Source: JBNJDJ01 sp051744845
GTDB lineage: Bacteria; Bacillota; Clostridia; Peptostreptococcales; Acidaminobacteraceae
Direction: 5' to 3'
Assembly (NCBI GenBank): GCA_051744845.1
Contig: JBNJDJ010000037.1
Span: forward strand, 1-19,052
Length of the DNA stretch: 19,052 nt
Shown: piece by piece, positions 6,636 through 13,217 of the stretch
How positions within the stretch are numbered: position 1 is the stretch's first letter
How the letters are laid out: each line of letters starts with the position of its first letter
The notes under the pieces: model-generated
What the model saw: the letters and a program-made list of their open reading frames with translations, nothing else
Database searches by the model: none
What the model was told of the DNA's origin: nothing
Position numbers and translations under genes: made by a program

Positions 6636-7778
6636 ATGAAAGCCTTAATTAATGGAAAAATTATTTTAAAAGATAAAATTATTAAGAATAGTATTATAAT
6701 TTTTGATAAAACAATTGAAAATATAGTTCCTAAAGAATCTATAAATTTAGAAGAGTATACAGTTTTTGATGTTAAGGGGAAATATATATCTCCTGGTTTT
6801 ATAGATATACATGTTCATGGTGGAGTCGGTATAGATACTATGGATGCTAATTTAGAAGGATTAAAAAAGATAGGTGAAAAGATATTAGAAAATGGTGTGA
6901 CAAGTTTTTTACCGACAACTATGACGATGCCTAAAGAAAAAATTTATAATGCTTTAAGGATTATAAGAAAATTCAAAAATATAAAAAGTTATAAAGGAGC
7001 TAGAGCTTTAGGAGCACATTTAGAAGGCCCATTTATTAACCCTGAAAAAAAGGGAGCTCAAAATGAAAAATATATATTAAAACCTAACTTAAAGATAATT
7101 AAAAAATATTTAGATATAATTAAGATAATTACTTATGCACCTGAGATGGATAATGATAATAAATTTATAAAAAATATGAATAAATATGACGATGTTGTTT
7201 TATCTTTAGGACATTCTTTAGCTACTTATGAACAAGCTATTGATGCAATAAATAATGGAGCTAAATCATTTACCCATCTATTTAATGCTATGACTGGATT
7301 ACATCATAGAGAACCTGGTATGGTAGGAGCTGCTTTTAAAAGCAATGCATATACAGAATTAATTGCAGATAAGATACATGTAAATAAAGGTCTATTTCAA
7401 ATGATTTCTGAATTAAAAAATGATAAATTAGTATTGATTACAGATGGCATGAAAGCAAAATGTATGAAGTCAGGAACTTATGACTTAGGTGGACAAAAAG
7501 TTATTGTTGATAAAAATTCAGCAAGATTAAAAGATAATACTTTAGCAGGCTCTATTCTTAAAATGAATAATGCTTTGAAAAATATGAAAGAAAATACTAA
7601 TAAGAGTCTTTCTTATCTTGTTAATACTGTAAGTTTATATCCTGCTCAATTAATTAATGAAAACGATAAATATGGAAGTATAGAAAAAAATAAAATTGCA
7701 GATTTATGTGTTTTTAATGAAAATTTTGAAATTTCTATGACATTTAAAGATGGAAAATTAGTATATAAAGGAGAATAA
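6636..7778 (+). CDS. nagA: N-acetylglucosamine-6-phosphate deacetylase
   Basis: Removes acetate from N-acetylglucosamine-6-phosphate to give glucosamine-6-phosphate, in the cytoplasm; 380 residues, the normal family size. Amidohydrolase TIM-barrel landmarks are all present: His59-x-His61 in DIHVHGG, metal ligand Glu130 in HLEGPF, His193 in LGHS, His214 in THLFNAM and catalytic Asp270 in ITDGM. The frame is open from a GTG at 6621, but I choose ATG 6636 because the purine-rich GGAAGGGA lies 2-9 bp before it and nothing like an RBS precedes the GTG. nagB starts 1 bp after the stop, so the two are translated from one message and likely coupled. The substrate would come from a GlcNAc phosphotransferase system or wall recycling; no transporter is in the window. 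Confidence 0.95.
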   Translation: MKALINGKIILKDKIIKNSIIIFDKTIENIVPKESINLEEYTVFDVKGKYISPGFIDIHVHGGVGIDTMDANLEGLKKIGEKILENGVTSFLPTTMTMPKEKIYNALRIIRKFKNIKSYKGARALGAHLEGPFINPEKKGAQNEKYILKPNLKIIKKYLDIIKIITYAPEMDNDNKFIKNMNKYDDVVLSLGHSLATYEQAIDAINNGAKSFTHLFNAMTGLHHREPGMVGAAFKSNAYTELIADKIHVNKGLFQMISELKNDKLVLITDGMKAKCMKSGTYDLGGQKVIVDKNSARLKDNTLAGSILKMNNALKNMKENTNKSLSYLVNTVSLYPAQLINENDKYGSIEKNKIADLCVFNENFEISMTFKDGKLVYKGE

Positions 7779-7779
7779 T

Positions 7780-8505
7780 ATGAAAATAATAAAATTAGAA
7801 AGCTATGATAAGGTTAGCTTGAAAGCTGCAAATATTATTTCAGGACAAATTAATATTAAAGAAGAGAGTGTATTAGGTTTAGCTACTGGATCGACTCCTA
7901 TAAAGACTTATGAATACTTAGTAAACAAATTTAACAAAGGTGCTGTTGATTTTGAAAAAGTAAAAACATTTAATTTAGATGAATATATTGGATTAGGGAA
8001 AGAAGATAGTCAAAGTTATAGATTTTTTATGGATAAACATTTATTTTCGAAAGTTAACATAAAAGAAAATAATATTCATATTCCTAATGGGTTGGCTAAA
8101 AATGTTGATAAAGAATGTAAAAGGTATGAAAAAGAAATTAAAAAAGCTGGCGGGATTGATTTGCAACTTTTAGGTATTGGAAGAAATGGACATATAGGAT
8201 TTAACGAACCAGATGTTAAATTTGAAGCACGTACACATAAGGTAAAATTAGATTCGGATACCATTAAAGCTAATGCTAGATTTTTTGATTCAATTGATAA
8301 AGTACCTAAAGAAGCTATTAGTATGGGTATAAAAACTATTATGATGAGTAAAAAAATTGTCTTAGTAGCAAGTGGTAAAAGCAAGGCTAAAGCTATTAGA
8401 GATTTAGTTAAAGGACATATTAGTCCTAAAGTTCCTGCTTCTATTTTACAACTTCATCGCGATGTTATAGTAATAGTTGATCAAAAAGCAGGTTCTTTAT
8501 TATAA
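7780..8505 (+). CDS. nagB: Glucosamine-6-phosphate deaminase
   Basis: Converts glucosamine-6-phosphate to fructose-6-phosphate and ammonia, the last step that takes amino sugars into glycolysis. 241 residues, typical of Firmicutes forms, which lack the C-terminal allosteric extension of the 266-residue E. coli enzyme. Motifs: phosphate-binding LATGSTPIKTYEYL, NLDEYIGL with the catalytic Asp67, and GIGRNGHIGFNEP with His138 and Glu143. The Asn before GH (Asp in E. coli) is usual in Gram-positive NagB. The ribosome binding site AAGGAG overlaps the end of nagA. Its last codons lie inside the left arm of a 17-bp inverted repeat. Confidence 0.95.
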   Translation: MKIIKLESYDKVSLKAANIISGQINIKEESVLGLATGSTPIKTYEYLVNKFNKGAVDFEKVKTFNLDEYIGLGKEDSQSYRFFMDKHLFSKVNIKENNIHIPNGLAKNVDKECKRYEKEIKKAGGIDLQLLGIGRNGHIGFNEPDVKFEARTHKVKLDSDTIKANARFFDSIDKVPKEAISMGIKTIMMSKKIVLVASGKSKAKAIRDLVKGHISPKVPASILQLHRDVIVIVDQKAGSLL

Positions 8506-8552
8506 TATTAAATTATTTCTTGTATAATACCTTAGTTTAATATTATAATAAA
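8496..8552. repeat. 17-bp perfect inverted repeat between nagB and cvfB
   Basis: Arms 8496-8512 (TTTATTATAATATTAAA) and 8536-8552 (TTTAATATTATAATAAA) are exact reverse complements, separated by 23 bp. The arms are purely A/T, include the nagB stop codon and end shortly before the cvfB ribosome binding site. No T-run follows on either strand, so it is not a standard intrinsic terminator. TATAAT occurs in the loop (8523-8528) and in the right arm (8544-8549), so a cvfB promoter may lie within it. Confidence 0.85.
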
Positions 8553-8570
8553 ATGAAGGGATGATAAAAT

Positions 8571-9407
8571 ATGTTAGAATTAGGAAAATTACAAAATTTA
8601 GAAATTGGTAGAGAAGCAGAAACTGGTATGTATTTAATAGATCCGTCAGATGATTCACAAGAAGAAGTTTTACTTCCAAATAAAGAAGTTGTAGATACTA
8701 TGGAAATTGGAGATACATTACGTGTATTTTTGTATCAGGATTTTAAAGATAGATTAACTGCTACTTTGAGAAGACCTACTATTAAATTAAATGAAATTCA
8801 AGAGTTAGAAGTTATTGATGTAAATGAGACAGGAGCATTTTTAAATTGGGGGTTAGTAAAAGATTTACTTTTACCTTTTAGTGAACAAAAGTATAAAGTT
8901 GAATGTGGAGATGAAGTATTAGTAACATTGAAAAAAGATGATAAACAGAGATTATATGCTTCTATGAGAATATATGATAATTTAGAAGGTACTGATAAAT
9001 ATGAAAAAGATGATTGGGTTACAGGAGTAGTTTATAGTAAGTCTAAAGATTTAGGTGTTTTAGTAGCAATAGATAATAAATATCATGGACTTATATTAAA
9101 AAATGAGATTTTCCAAAATGTAAAAATTGGAGAAATTGTTAATGCTAGAGTAACAAATGTTGACCATGAAGGAAAAATTAATTTGTCTCTTAGAGATAGA
9201 AAAGAAGATCAATTAGATGAGGATGTAAAAACAATACTTAATGAGTTAAGTTTTGATGGAGTATTGATGTATAATGATAAATCTGACCCGAAAGAAATAA
9301 AGAGAGAATTTAATATGTCAAAACGTGCTTTCAAAAGAGCAATTGGCAGACTTTTAAGTATGGATAAAATTGAATTTATTAAAGACGGTATTAAGCTAAA
9401 GGAATAA
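8571..9407 (+). CDS. cvfB: CvfB/YitL family RNA-binding protein with S1-like domains
   Basis: A 278-residue cytoplasmic RNA-binding protein. The plan matches the CvfB family: S1-like OB folds in the N-terminal two thirds, here about 1-65 (LGKLQNLEIGREAETGMYLI), 68-135 (ELEVIDVNETGAFLNWGL, LLLPFSEQ) and 145-210 (WVTGVVYSKSKDLGVLVAID, VTNVDHEGKINLSLRDR), then a C-terminal winged helix (about 215-278, DPKEIKREFNMSKRAFKRAI followed by GRLLSMDKIEF). In staphylococci CvfB affects virulence gene expression and binds RNA; the role elsewhere is less clear. The ATG follows GAAGGGA. It is closed by its own terminator, whose stem overlaps the stop codon. Confidence 0.9.
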   Translation: MLELGKLQNLEIGREAETGMYLIDPSDDSQEEVLLPNKEVVDTMEIGDTLRVFLYQDFKDRLTATLRRPTIKLNEIQELEVIDVNETGAFLNWGLVKDLLLPFSEQKYKVECGDEVLVTLKKDDKQRLYASMRIYDNLEGTDKYEKDDWVTGVVYSKSKDLGVLVAIDNKYHGLILKNEIFQNVKIGEIVNARVTNVDHEGKINLSLRDRKEDQLDEDVKTILNELSFDGVLMYNDKSDPKEIKREFNMSKRAFKRAIGRLLSMDKIEFIKDGIKLKE

Positions 9408-9434
9408 TTCATTTATGAGTTATTTCTTTTTTTT
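9401..9434 (+). terminator. Intrinsic terminator after cvfB
   Basis: GGAATAATTC (9401-9410) pairs with GAGTTATTTC (9417-9426) through 10 pairs including G-U, with a 6-nt loop and eight T (9427-9434). The stop codon is in the stem. The rest of the intergenic DNA up to 9537 shows no clear + strand signal. Confidence 0.8.
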
Positions 9435-9537
9435 ATGAGGAATAAGAAAATGATCTATAAAGTTACTTTCTGATAATTTTTCTAAAATTACATTGCATCT
9501 ACAATATTGATTAGGATTAATTAAAAACCTTTTGCTA

Positions 9538-9566
9538 TTGACATTAATTATCAATAATGTTATAAT
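9538..9566 (+). promoter_or_regulatory. Consensus sigma-A promoter of feoAB
   Basis: TTGACA (9538-9543), 17-bp spacer, TATAAT (9561-9566): a full consensus match. So strong a promoter normally needs repression, which the flanking Fur-like sites could supply. Confidence 0.9.
9539..9553. promoter_or_regulatory. Fur-box-like operator 1, overlapping the -35
   Basis: TGACATTAATTATCA matches 12 of the 14 defined positions of the 7-1-7 Fur box TGATAATNATTATCA; the right arm ATTATCA is exact. It covers most of the -35 and the start of the spacer of the feoA promoter. Confidence 0.6.
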
Positions 9567-9576
9567 TTTTATGAAA

Positions 9577-9591
9577 TGATAACTAATATCA
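9577..9591. promoter_or_regulatory. Fur-box-like operator 2, just after the start site
   Basis: TGATAACTAATATCA also matches 12 of 14 positions of the 7-1-7 Fur box, with symmetric TGATA/TATCA ends. It sits just downstream of the predicted feoA transcription start, 38 bp centre to centre from operator 1. The regulator is inferred; a Fur gene is not in this window. Confidence 0.6.
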
Positions 9592-9605
9592 ACTGAGGTG
9601 ATTTT

Positions 9606-9881
9606 ATGTTTTTTAAAAGAAAAAAAAGATTTTCAGATATATCGATTGAAGATGGATGTTTATTATCAGAAGTAAAAAATAATACAAATGTTATTTTAGA
9701 TAAATTAGATAGTGGAAAAAAATTAAGAAGAAAATTACAAGAAATGGGTTTAACAGAAGGTGTTGAATTTAGAGTTATTAATAATTGTAATAATGGACCT
9801 ATTGTAGTAAATATAAGAGGTTCAAAGTTAGCATTAGGCCAAGGCATGAGCCAACAAATTATAGTCAAAGAGTTAGCTTAG
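9606..9881 (+). CDS. feoA: FeoA family ferrous iron transport accessory protein
   Basis: A small cytoplasmic SH3-like protein that accompanies FeoB. It has 91 residues, the first 20 being a basic leader (FFKRKKRF) before the usual domain. Family signature: LDSGKKLRRKLQEMGLTEG, then RVINNCNNGPIVVNIRGSKL and ALGQGMSQQIIV. The ATG follows GAGGTG (9595-9600). The stop codon overlaps the ribosome binding site of feoB (AGGAG, 9880-9884), so the two are tightly coupled. Control by the Fur-like sites upstream would give iron repression. Confidence 0.92.
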   Translation: MFFKRKKRFSDISIEDGCLLSEVKNNTNVILDKLDSGKKLRRKLQEMGLTEGVEFRVINNCNNGPIVVNIRGSKLALGQGMSQQIIVKELA

Positions 9882-9889
9882 GAGTATTT

Positions 9890-11809
9890 ATGTCAGAAAT
9901 CAATGCAGTACTAGTAGGAAATCCAAATAGTGGAAAAACTACACTATTTAATGCTTTAACTGGAGCAAAACATCATGTAGGTAATTGGCCAGGAGTTACT
10001 GTTGAAAAAAAAGAAGGAAAAATCAATTATAAAGAAAATAAAATAAATTTAGTAGATCTTCCAGGAATATATAGTATATTCCCTTTTTCTATTGAAGAAA
10101 AAGTTAGTAGAAAATATATATTAGAAAATGATATAGATGTTATTATTAATATAGTTAATGCAGCGAATCTAGAAAGAAATCTTTATTTAACTCTACAACT
10201 TTTAGAATTAGGAAAACCTGTTATATTAGCTTTAAATATGATGGATACTGTTGAAAAAAAAGGAATACATTTAGATATTGATGAGTTAAAAGATAAACTA
10301 GGAGTGCAGGCTATTCCAATTGTTGCTAATAAAGATGTTGGCAGTGAAAATTTATTAGATTCTGTAGTTAATTATAAAGAAAACAATTTTAAATTAAATT
10401 ATGGAAAAAAAATTGAGAGTTTAATAGGAAAAAATAAATTTAATTATAAAAATTATGATTCAAGATGGTTAAGTATTAAACTTTTAGAAAATGATAAAGT
10501 TATACAAGAAAAAACTAATAAAGAAAGTTATACTGATTTAACTAATGAAATTACTAAGAAAAAATATCAATATATTGATGGGATTTTAAAAAGTGTAATT
10601 AAACAAAAACCATTAAATTATAAAGGTATGACTAGTTTTATTGATAAGATAGTAACTAATCAATATTTAGGAATACCTATTTTTTTATTGATTATAGGTC
10701 TTGTATTTAATTTAACTTTTTCAATAGGCAATCAATTTGTAGATTTATTGGATATGTTTTTTAATCAAACTTTAGCTTCTAAATTAAGTATAATCTTAAA
10801 GAGTTTAGATGTATCTCCTTGGTTACAATCTTTAGTAGTTGATGGGATACTAGGTGGTGTAGGTGGAGTATTAGTGTTTTTACCTAATATTATAATACTT
10901 TTTTTCTTTATATCCATTTTAGAAGATAGTGGTTATATGGCTAGAGTTGCATTAATTACAAATAAATGGATGAGAAAGATTGGATTGAATGGGAAAACCT
11001 TTATTCCTATGATTATGGGATTTGGATGTAATGTTCCGGCTATTATGAGTACTAGAAGTTTAAAAAATGAAAAGGATCGATTAATAGCTATACTTATAAA
11101 TCCATTTATGTCTTGTGGAGCGAGACTACCTGTATATATTTTATTTACCTCAATATTTTTTAAAAAATATCAAGGTATTGTAACTTTTTCTTTGTATTTA
11201 TTAGGTATTTTAGTAGCAATTTTAGTGGCATTTATTTTTAAAAATACAATATTTAAAGGTGAAAAATCACCTTTTATAATTGAATTGCCTGATTATCATA
11301 TGCCAAGAGTGAAATCTTTAGGTATACATTTATGGCAAAAAGTAAAAGGATATATTATTAATGCAGGTACAGTAATTTTTATTGCTTCAGTATTTTTGTG
11401 GTTTATTCTAAATTATAACTTTTCAGGTGAAGCTGAATTAATAAATTCTTTTGGTGCTTATATAGGTAAGGCTGTTACTCCAGTTTTTAAGCCTTTAGGT
11501 TTTGGAGAGTGGCGTTCAGTACTAGCTTTGATAACAGGTGTTATAGCTAAAGAAGTGGTTGTTGCAAATATGAATATTTTATTTGATGGAGATTTGGCTC
11601 AAACTTTACCTATATATTTTAATTCTTTGAGTGCATATTCATATATGGTGTTTGTATTATTATATATTCCTTGTGTTGCAACTATAGGAGTTATAAAAAG
11701 AGAGACTAACTCATATAAATGGACGTCTTTTTCATTAATTTATCAGTTAATTGTTGCTTGGAGTTTTAGTTTTATGATTTATCAAATAGGCTCATTAATT
11801 CTTGGTTAA
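9890..11809 (+). CDS. feoB: Ferrous iron transporter FeoB
   Basis: GTP-dependent Fe(II) importer of the cytoplasmic membrane, 639 residues. N-terminal G domain: G1 GNPNSGKT (10-17), G2 around GVTVEKKEG, G3 DLPG (56-59), G4 NMMD (116-119). A helical spacer domain follows (about 170-250), then the membrane domain with conserved cysteine segments GFGCNVPAIMSTRSL (Cys380) and NPFMSCGARLPVYILF (Cys409), and a second gate-like block with ITGVIAKEVVVANMN near residue 550. At 639 residues it is shorter than the 773-residue E. coli protein, because it ends soon after the last membrane helix (SFMIYQIGSLILG) and has no C-terminal cytoplasmic domain. No feoC is present. Second gene of the feoAB operon. 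Confidence 0.96.
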   Translation: MSEINAVLVGNPNSGKTTLFNALTGAKHHVGNWPGVTVEKKEGKINYKENKINLVDLPGIYSIFPFSIEEKVSRKYILENDIDVIINIVNAANLERNLYLTLQLLELGKPVILALNMMDTVEKKGIHLDIDELKDKLGVQAIPIVANKDVGSENLLDSVVNYKENNFKLNYGKKIESLIGKNKFNYKNYDSRWLSIKLLENDKVIQEKTNKESYTDLTNEITKKKYQYIDGILKSVIKQKPLNYKGMTSFIDKIVTNQYLGIPIFLLIIGLVFNLTFSIGNQFVDLLDMFFNQTLASKLSIILKSLDVSPWLQSLVVDGILGGVGGVLVFLPNIIILFFFISILEDSGYMARVALITNKWMRKIGLNGKTFIPMIMGFGCNVPAIMSTRSLKNEKDRLIAILINPFMSCGARLPVYILFTSIFFKKYQGIVTFSLYLLGILVAILVAFIFKNTIFKGEKSPFIIELPDYHMPRVKSLGIHLWQKVKGYIINAGTVIFIASVFLWFILNYNFSGEAELINSFGAYIGKAVTPVFKPLGFGEWRSVLALITGVIAKEVVVANMNILFDGDLAQTLPIYFNSLSAYSYMVFVLLYIPCVATIGVIKRETNSYKWTSFSLIYQLIVAWSFSFMIYQIGSLILG

Positions 11810-11815
11810 TTTTTT
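11794..11815 (+). terminator. Weak candidate terminator after feoB
   Basis: ATTAA (11794-11798) and TTAAT (11806-11810) with a 7-nt loop are followed by T. The stem is short and A/T-only, so termination would be leaky. Confidence 0.3.
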
Positions 11816-11846
11816 GTCTCTTTTACTACTTTATATATAAAATTTA

Positions 11847-11855
11847 TGATATAAT
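11847..11855 (+). promoter_or_regulatory. Extended -10 promoter of the HD-GYP gene
   Basis: TGA directly before TATAAT (11850-11855). No good -35 at 16-18 bp; the extended -10 may compensate. Confidence 0.55.
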
Positions 11856-11875
11856 GTACAAAAGGTGTGGTTTTT

Positions 11876-13003
11876 ATGAAAAAAATGAAAATTAATCAAG
11901 TTAAATCGGGTATGGTTTTAGGTAAAGCAATTTATAATGAAGATGAAACTATAGAACTTTTAGCTAAAAACACAAAATTAAATGAAAGACATATTGGACT
12001 TTTAGAAAATTCAGGTATCTCAGAGGTATATATTTTAGAGGAATCTGAAAAAGAGTCTCAAGTTGTAAAAAATGTATCTTTTGAAAAATTTGATAGCATT
12101 GTTACAAATGTAGTTAATCAAAATATGCAAATTAATAAATTAACTGGTGAAGGAAATAAGCCAATTGATGAAAGAAATTTAGAAGCTATAAATGAAACAA
12201 AAGATATTTTTGAAAAAATTGTTCAAAAAGAATCAGTTGATATTGAATCTGTAGAAAAAAATGTTCATAATATGTTACCTGATATGATTAGAAATAATGA
12301 TGTTTTAATGAGATTAGATCAATTAAAAAAATATGATAATTATACTTTTGAACATTCTTTAAGAGTTTCAATATTAGCAGCTAATATTGGAAAATGGTTT
12401 GGATATCCTAAGGATATAGTAGAAGAATTAGCTCAAGCAGGATTATTATTTGATATAGGTAAAATGAAATTACCAGAATCTATTTTAAAAAACAAACACA
12501 ATTTAACTGAAGCTCAAATGGAAGTCTATCAGAGACATCCACAATTAGGTTATAATGTTTTATTAAAAACTCCTGGAACTAGTCAAGGAGTAAAATATAC
12601 TTGTTTACAGCATCATGAAAATGTTGATGGTACTGGTTATCCTTTAAGATTAAGAAGTGGACAAATTCACCAATATGCTAAAATAATATCTGTTTGTCAT
12701 ACTTTTGATGAATTAATTTCAGAAAAACCATATGGAAAAGGATTATCAAAAATACAAGCTTATGAATATTTAAACTGGAATACTAATACAAAATTTGATG
12801 CTACTGTTGTATATGTATTTTTAAAAAAGATTTCTGAATATATGATAGCTAAAAAAGTAATTCTTAACAACGGTAAAAAAGGAAAAATAATATATAATGA
12901 TACTAATTTTCCAACTAAACCGACTGTAAGATTAAATAGTGGACAAATTGTAGATTTATCAAAGACTAAAAATTTAAAAATCACTAAAATCATAGAAAGA
13001 TAA
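11876..13003 (+). CDS. HD-GYP domain protein with altered metal-binding residues
   Basis: A 375-residue soluble protein. HD-GYP domains usually hydrolyse cyclic di-GMP. Residues 1-55 are the N-terminal beta module common in such proteins (KINQVKSGMVLGKAIYNEDE). A charged linker leads to the HD-GYP domain (about 150-330). Retained: Glu159-His160 (FEHSLRVS), His221 (RHPQLGYNVL), His246-His247 and the GYP motif (QHHENVDGTGYP, 245-256), Lys196. Changed: the central HD is Phe192-Asp193 (LLFDIGK instead of LLHDIGK), and the usual ADxYDAL is CHTFDEL, with His275 where a ligand Asp is expected. The domain may thus be a weak enzyme or a c-di-GMP sensor. I take ATG 11876 (AAAGGTG 8 bp upstream) rather than GTG 11867, which has no RBS. 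It has its own promoter; the following tyrS unit is independent. Confidence 0.88.
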   Translation: MKKMKINQVKSGMVLGKAIYNEDETIELLAKNTKLNERHIGLLENSGISEVYILEESEKESQVVKNVSFEKFDSIVTNVVNQNMQINKLTGEGNKPIDERNLEAINETKDIFEKIVQKESVDIESVEKNVHNMLPDMIRNNDVLMRLDQLKKYDNYTFEHSLRVSILAANIGKWFGYPKDIVEELAQAGLLFDIGKMKLPESILKNKHNLTEAQMEVYQRHPQLGYNVLLKTPGTSQGVKYTCLQHHENVDGTGYPLRLRSGQIHQYAKIISVCHTFDELISEKPYGKGLSKIQAYEYLNWNTNTKFDATVVYVFLKKISEYMIAKKVILNNGKKGKIIYNDTNFPTKPTVRLNSGQIVDLSKTKNLKITKIIER

Positions 13004-13004
13004 T

Positions 13005-13033
13005 TTGACTTTTAAATAGAAATTTATTAAAAT
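13005..13033 (+). promoter_or_regulatory. Promoter of the tyrS leader
   Basis: TTGACT (13005-13010), 17-bp spacer, TAAAAT (13028-13033), starting directly after the HD-GYP stop codon. It predicts a start near 13040, just before the T-box structure. Confidence 0.75.
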
Positions 13034-13049
13034 ATTTATATATTAAAAG

Positions 13050-13199
13050 ACTTAGAAGAAGCCAAGTAGTTATTTAATAACGAATTACACTTTGGAGTTT
13101 AATACGAAAGTATTACGTTGTTGGCGTTAACAATTAGAGGCATTTTTGCAAATTAAGGTGGTAACACGATCATTTCGTCCTTTGAAATGGTCGTTTTTT
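13050..13199 (+). promoter_or_regulatory. T-box leader (tyrosine), transcription attenuation
   Basis: The T-box signature AAGGTGGTAACACG is at 13155-13168 and carries the UGG that pairs with the 3' end of uncharged tRNA. It is followed by a terminator: CGATCATTTC (13167-13176) with GAAATGGTCG (13184-13193) and six T. Upstream, GCCAA (13061-13065) and TTGGC (13121-13125) can close a Stem I-like region, and a perfect hairpin AATAC-GAAA-GTATT lies at 13101-13114. A UAC tyrosine codon followed by A (13086-13088, in GAATTACAC) is the likely specifier, matching the tyrS gene downstream. Binding of uncharged tRNA-Tyr would favour the antiterminator and turn on tyrS. The T-box and terminator are certain; the Stem I fold and specifier are my reading. 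The leader is compact for a T-box. Confidence 0.88.
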
Positions 13200-13217
13200 G
13201 TGTTTAAGGAGGTATAT

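Noticed and set aside
8076..8384. 102-codon minus-strand frame inside nagB
   Set aside because: nagB is certain from its motifs in this region; the antisense frame has no family signature or start signals.
9569..9868. 99-codon minus-strand frame opposite feoA
   Set aside because: feoA has the promoter, RBS and family motifs; the antisense frame is its shadow.
12760..12993. 77-codon minus-strand frame opposite the end of the HD-GYP gene
   Set aside because: No RBS or recognisable domain, and fully inside a supported gene.
13146..13217. N-terminal extension of TyrS from the longer open frame
   Set aside because: The stretch is the T-box and terminator RNA; a strong RBS sits 5 bp before ATG 13218, and the residues encoded upstream do not belong to the family.
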